Below are positions 61,398-64,000 of a DNA stretch of 64,000 bases, in pieces. The number at the start of each line of letters is the position of its first letter. The first letter of the stretch is position 1. Position numbers and translations under genes: made by a program. The notes under the pieces were generated by a model that was not told the DNA's origin, did no database searches, and worked only from the letters and a program-made list of their open reading frames with translations. The stretch comes from Voacanga thouarsii. Lineage: Eukaryota > Streptophyta > Magnoliopsida > Gentianales > Apocynaceae. The stretch covers positions 479,001 to 543,000 of the forward strand of contig JANUWF010001059.1 of assembly GCA_026120185.1 (NCBI GenBank), given 5' to 3'.

Positions 61398-61506
61398 ACC
61401 CATGATTTATACCTTACTGTGAATTTACTCTCAGAAATTGTTTATGAATTTAAGTAAGTGGTCCATGTGAATGGTGGTCTTTCACAGTAAGGTATAAATT
61501 ATGGGT
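61398..61506. repeat. 26-bp inverted repeat unique to the Copia-D 3' LTR
   Basis: The left arm at 61398-61423 is the reverse complement of 61481-61506 (TTCACAGTAAGGTATAAA and beyond) with one mismatch; loop 57 bp. Only the right arm exists in the 5' LTR. Confidence 0.88.
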
Positions 61507-62930
61507 TACTTAACACATAAACATTTATTCTTAATAGATTGATGAGAATGGGAATCTCATTATGTCTAGGTTATTGTATTATGAATTCCAAATGGGGAAT
61601 GACTTACCTTTAGCCAGTGAGTAGTCCACTCACTTCATGACATAAGTGTATTTCGAATACGTAGAACATGACCTGTAGTAGTGGTTTCTTAAAATACTAT
61701 ATGGTAGAAACCTAGACTACTACTGCTACAACGTGGACTAGTACTCTACGACTTGAATATGAGTTGGTGGTCTGACGAAACTGAAAGCATGTACTTTGAT
61801 TTGCTTTTAGTTGAGGTTCCATTGTAGGACCAATATACTTGCATGTTGGGTATATATGACTAGTTAGTGAAGACAGACTTGTACAAGATAGTTTCTTTAC
61901 TATATCGCTCCTTGTGGTTGTCTGAATGATCTAAATATCCAGGGCCCTGGGAAATATGACTTGGATGTTTGCTTTAAGGTATCTCCCTTGGAAAGAAAAA
62001 ATAATCCAGGAAATTGTGGATCATTGGAGTAGAAGCTTAAGGATGGTAAATGTCATTTAGAGAGGTGTTAGTACATTTCTTCCTCTCTAATGCACGATGA
62101 TGTATATAAGGGTATTTTAGTCATTTCACCTGTAGGTCGGAAACTTTGCTAAATGTAGAATTGTCCTTGGGGTCAATATTTTCTTATGGTGATATTAAGA
62201 AATATTTAAAATGCAAAATACAACCATTTATATTACAAGGGTATTTTGGTCATATTAGTAGCCAAGGCGGTGTGTCTCTTGGTCCCCAGTATAGATTATA
62301 AATCCTAATTATATACAGGCTAAGGAATTGATCTTAAACTAAATGGAATTTATTTTATTTAAGTAGCCTAATTTAATTATTGTGCTATAATAAAATAAAG
62401 GTCCACAGAGATAGAATTAATTAAATTAGTTTGGTGGGTTAATTAATTAGTCAGGGCTTTGGCCTAGTTTGAATAATTAAAGATTGTCCTGGGACCAAAC
62501 TAATATAGGCTTGTTAATTGGACTAGTTTATTTACGTTGGAAAAATTAATTATTTATTGGGCTATTTATTTGGTTCTAATTAGAGATCGTTTTCAACATT
62601 GTTTGTTTTGTTTTGTTTTTTTGTTTTTTTGTTTTTTTGTTTTTGCTTCTTCTCTGAGAAAAGGAAAAACGTGATAGCCTTCTCTTCTCTCTAAAAAATT
62701 CCTTAGCCATATGAGTTTTTCACCAAAAGTGGATTAAGCTAGCCATATACTAGAAGATTGAATGGTTGGCATTCATATACATGCACAGACGGAGGAGGAG
62801 GGTTGTAGGAATCGCACAAGAAGTTTCCACCAGCGCACCTATCCCGGTTCCACACATTCCGGTCCAACCAACTTTAAGAACAAGAAGAAGAGGTAATTTT
62901 TTTTTTCTCTCGGAGCTCGGACAGGCCGTG

Positions 62931-62968
62931 ACCGGCCCCGGCTGAGGCTGCCGGAACTCGCTCCAGCT
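62931..62968. other. GC-rich dyad cassette, Copia-D 3' LTR
   Basis: ACCGGCCCCGGCT at 62931 and ACTCGCTCCAGCT at 62956, start to start 25 bp, followed by GTCTGG. Confidence 0.68.
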
Positions 62969-63046
62969 CTAGTCTGGAGTTCTGCTGCGTGTTTTTCGTG
63001 TTCAGTTTTCTTCCGCTGTGTTTTTTGCTTCCCCTTTAAATCTTCA

Positions 63047-64000
63047 ATGTGAACAATTCCAGATTGGACCTGGCGTCAGGTCTAGATAATGCACTTGGCA
63101 CTAGGTTTGCTCTGGAAAATAGGAAATTAGATCCAAAAATCCAATGCCAGGTGGCCCAACTGGACCCAGCGCTAGGTCTAGTCTGCCCAGAAGAGGTTGT
63201 GCGCAAATTTGTTATTTTCCAATGGATTTTGATATTTTCTAAATTTTACTCGGACTAGACTTCTCAAGCAATGAATTTTGGTATTAAAGAGGCTTGTAAA
63301 TACAAGAAAAATACCAGAGAAATGTGTGATTTGAAGGATCCAAGCTAGCTACTCAATCACCACTCAAATGAGTGTTGTTCAGGAGATTTTCAAGAGAAGA
63401 AGAAGGACCTGCCTATGAATTTTATATTTTATCCTTTGTTAAATTTTATAGAACAATGAGGTTCTTAATATTTTGATCTTAATTTAATATTATTTTAGAG
63501 ATTATAATTTTGTGTTAATTGGAATGGTTTATCAATCTATCGTTATCTTTGGTGTTTGATTACTTGTTATCATTGGTTATTGATATAGGTTCTTCTAATT
63601 GACTTGGGAAACGATGTTAGGAGCTCATTGCATTGTTTTCATATTTATCAAATCTTAGTGGACTTAGGAAACAAAGTTAAGATTAAAGGACTAAAGTGAT
63701 CAAAGATTAGTTTATTTTACCTCGAGCAAAGGATCATTAGCTAATTTCATGTTTATGAGGTACAAGTTTAATGTATCTTTTGGTTCCTTTGGTTTGATTA
63801 GGACATCTACTAAATTAATTAAAGGATAGTGATTCCATGGATTGGGAATGATGTGGAATCTACATAAGTAAGTTAATGACTTGGGAAATGATTGAATTTT
63901 TCTTAAGTTCCTTCATGATGCTATGATAACAATTGATTGTGATGAATGCTAATTGATTCAATATTATGTTTTCAAGATAATTGTCTAGTTACATGAAATT
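63047..64000 (+). repeat. Athila-like element 2 LTR, piece 3 of 3 (runs off the window)
   Basis: It continues the LTR begun at 38617. It matches the reverse complement of element 1 LTRs in order: dyad motifs, TACTCGG, GAGGCTTGTAAATACAAG (compare GAAGCCTATTTAAACAAG), TGATTTGAAGGATC, GTTCAGGAGATTTTCAAGAG, and finally TATGTTTTCAAGATAATTGT near the edge. Summed length of the three pieces (about 1.1 kb) agrees with the matching part of 35143-34030. It carries motifs at 63068, 63093 and 63164. Confidence 0.85.
63068..63106. other. GC-rich dyad cassette, Athila-like 2 LTR
   Basis: ACCTGGCGTCAGGT at 63068 and ACTTGGCACTAGGT at 63093, start to start 25 bp, followed by CTCTGG. A third motif, ACCCAGCGCTAGGT, lies at 63164. 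Confidence 0.7.

Larger units (their letters stand above)
61280..63046 (+). repeat. Copia-D 3' LTR
   Basis: 1.77 kb. Differs from the 5' LTR by a local rearrangement that created a long inverted repeat (61398-61506), and by loss of about 100 bp with growth of a T-rich G-spaced run near 62597-62645. Ends AAATCTTCA like the 5' LTR. Confidence 0.92.
52190..63051 (+). mobile_element. Copia-D, Ty1/copia with large internal deletion
   Basis: Same broad family as Copia-A and Copia-B. 5' LTR 52195-58286 (interrupted by a solo gypsy LTR), primer site, long leader, gag-reverse transcriptase fusion remnant, polypurine tract, 3' LTR 61280-63046. The flanks CTGTG (52190-52194) and ATGTG (63047-63051) match at 4 of 5 positions, and both sides continue the same Athila-like LTR. 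Protease, integrase and most of reverse transcriptase are deleted, so the copy could not move alone. Confidence 0.9.

Noticed and set aside
1..64000. Search for host genes, Helitrons, DNA transposons and CRISPR-like arrays
   Set aside because: No intron-containing host gene, Helitron ends, transposase motif or regularly spaced short repeat array was recognised. Sequence outside assigned elements is short and degraded.

Overview
This 64 kb window is plant nuclear DNA made almost entirely of LTR retrotransposons stacked inside one another. No host protein gene, rRNA gene, tRNA gene or CRISPR array was recognised. The plant origin follows from the element families: Ty1/copia polyproteins with initiator-tRNA-Met primer sites, a Tekay/Del-like Ty3/gypsy chromovirus with 3.3 kb LTRs and a chromodomain remnant, and Athila-like Ty3/gypsy DNA with a degenerate tRNA-Asp-type primer site. 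The species cannot be determined from the sequence. Every coding region carries stops or frameshifts, so the window is a heterochromatin-like repeat graveyard rather than active genes.

Layout, left to right. (1) 1-25959, plus strand: two copies of one copia family, Copia-A and Copia-B, joined head to tail by one shared LTR (16442-18336) with a polypurine tract on one side and a primer site on the other. The reverse transcriptase of Copia-A is split by a complete Tekay-like gypsy element on the minus strand (3051-15495, 5-bp target duplication). (2) 25960-26945: AT/CA microsatellite and a long polypyrimidine array. (3) 26946-35143, minus strand: an Athila-like element with gag and a 3' ORF but no recognisable pol. 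(4) 35144-38616: remnants, including a minus-strand gypsy integrase piece next to a plus-strand coiled-coil ORF, then an old gypsy LTR fragment. (5) 38617-64000: a second Athila-like LTR on the plus strand, cut into three pieces by two copia insertions. These are Copia-C (minus strand, 38696-52106, TSD GTATA) and Copia-D (plus strand, 52195-63046, near-matching TSD). Each of these has an LTR that was hit by a 4.3 kb solo gypsy LTR of one family (39518-43881 and 52912-57242), both with 5-bp target duplications.

The nesting gives a relative order: remnants and Athila-like DNA first, then the copia elements, then the solo-LTR family and the Tekay-like element. No present-day cooperation between genes can be inferred, although each element shows the usual retrotransposon order (LTR, primer site, gag, protease, integrase and reverse transcriptase, polypurine tract, LTR).

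The most unusual signal is a short GC-rich motif (about 13 bp, near-palindromic, ACCGGCGCCGGT-like). It occurs in pairs 25 bp apart in the Athila-like LTRs and in Copia-D (both LTRs and leader), and in pairs 23-24 bp apart in the Copia-C leader. It is therefore shared by unrelated superfamilies, and I know of no explanation for it.
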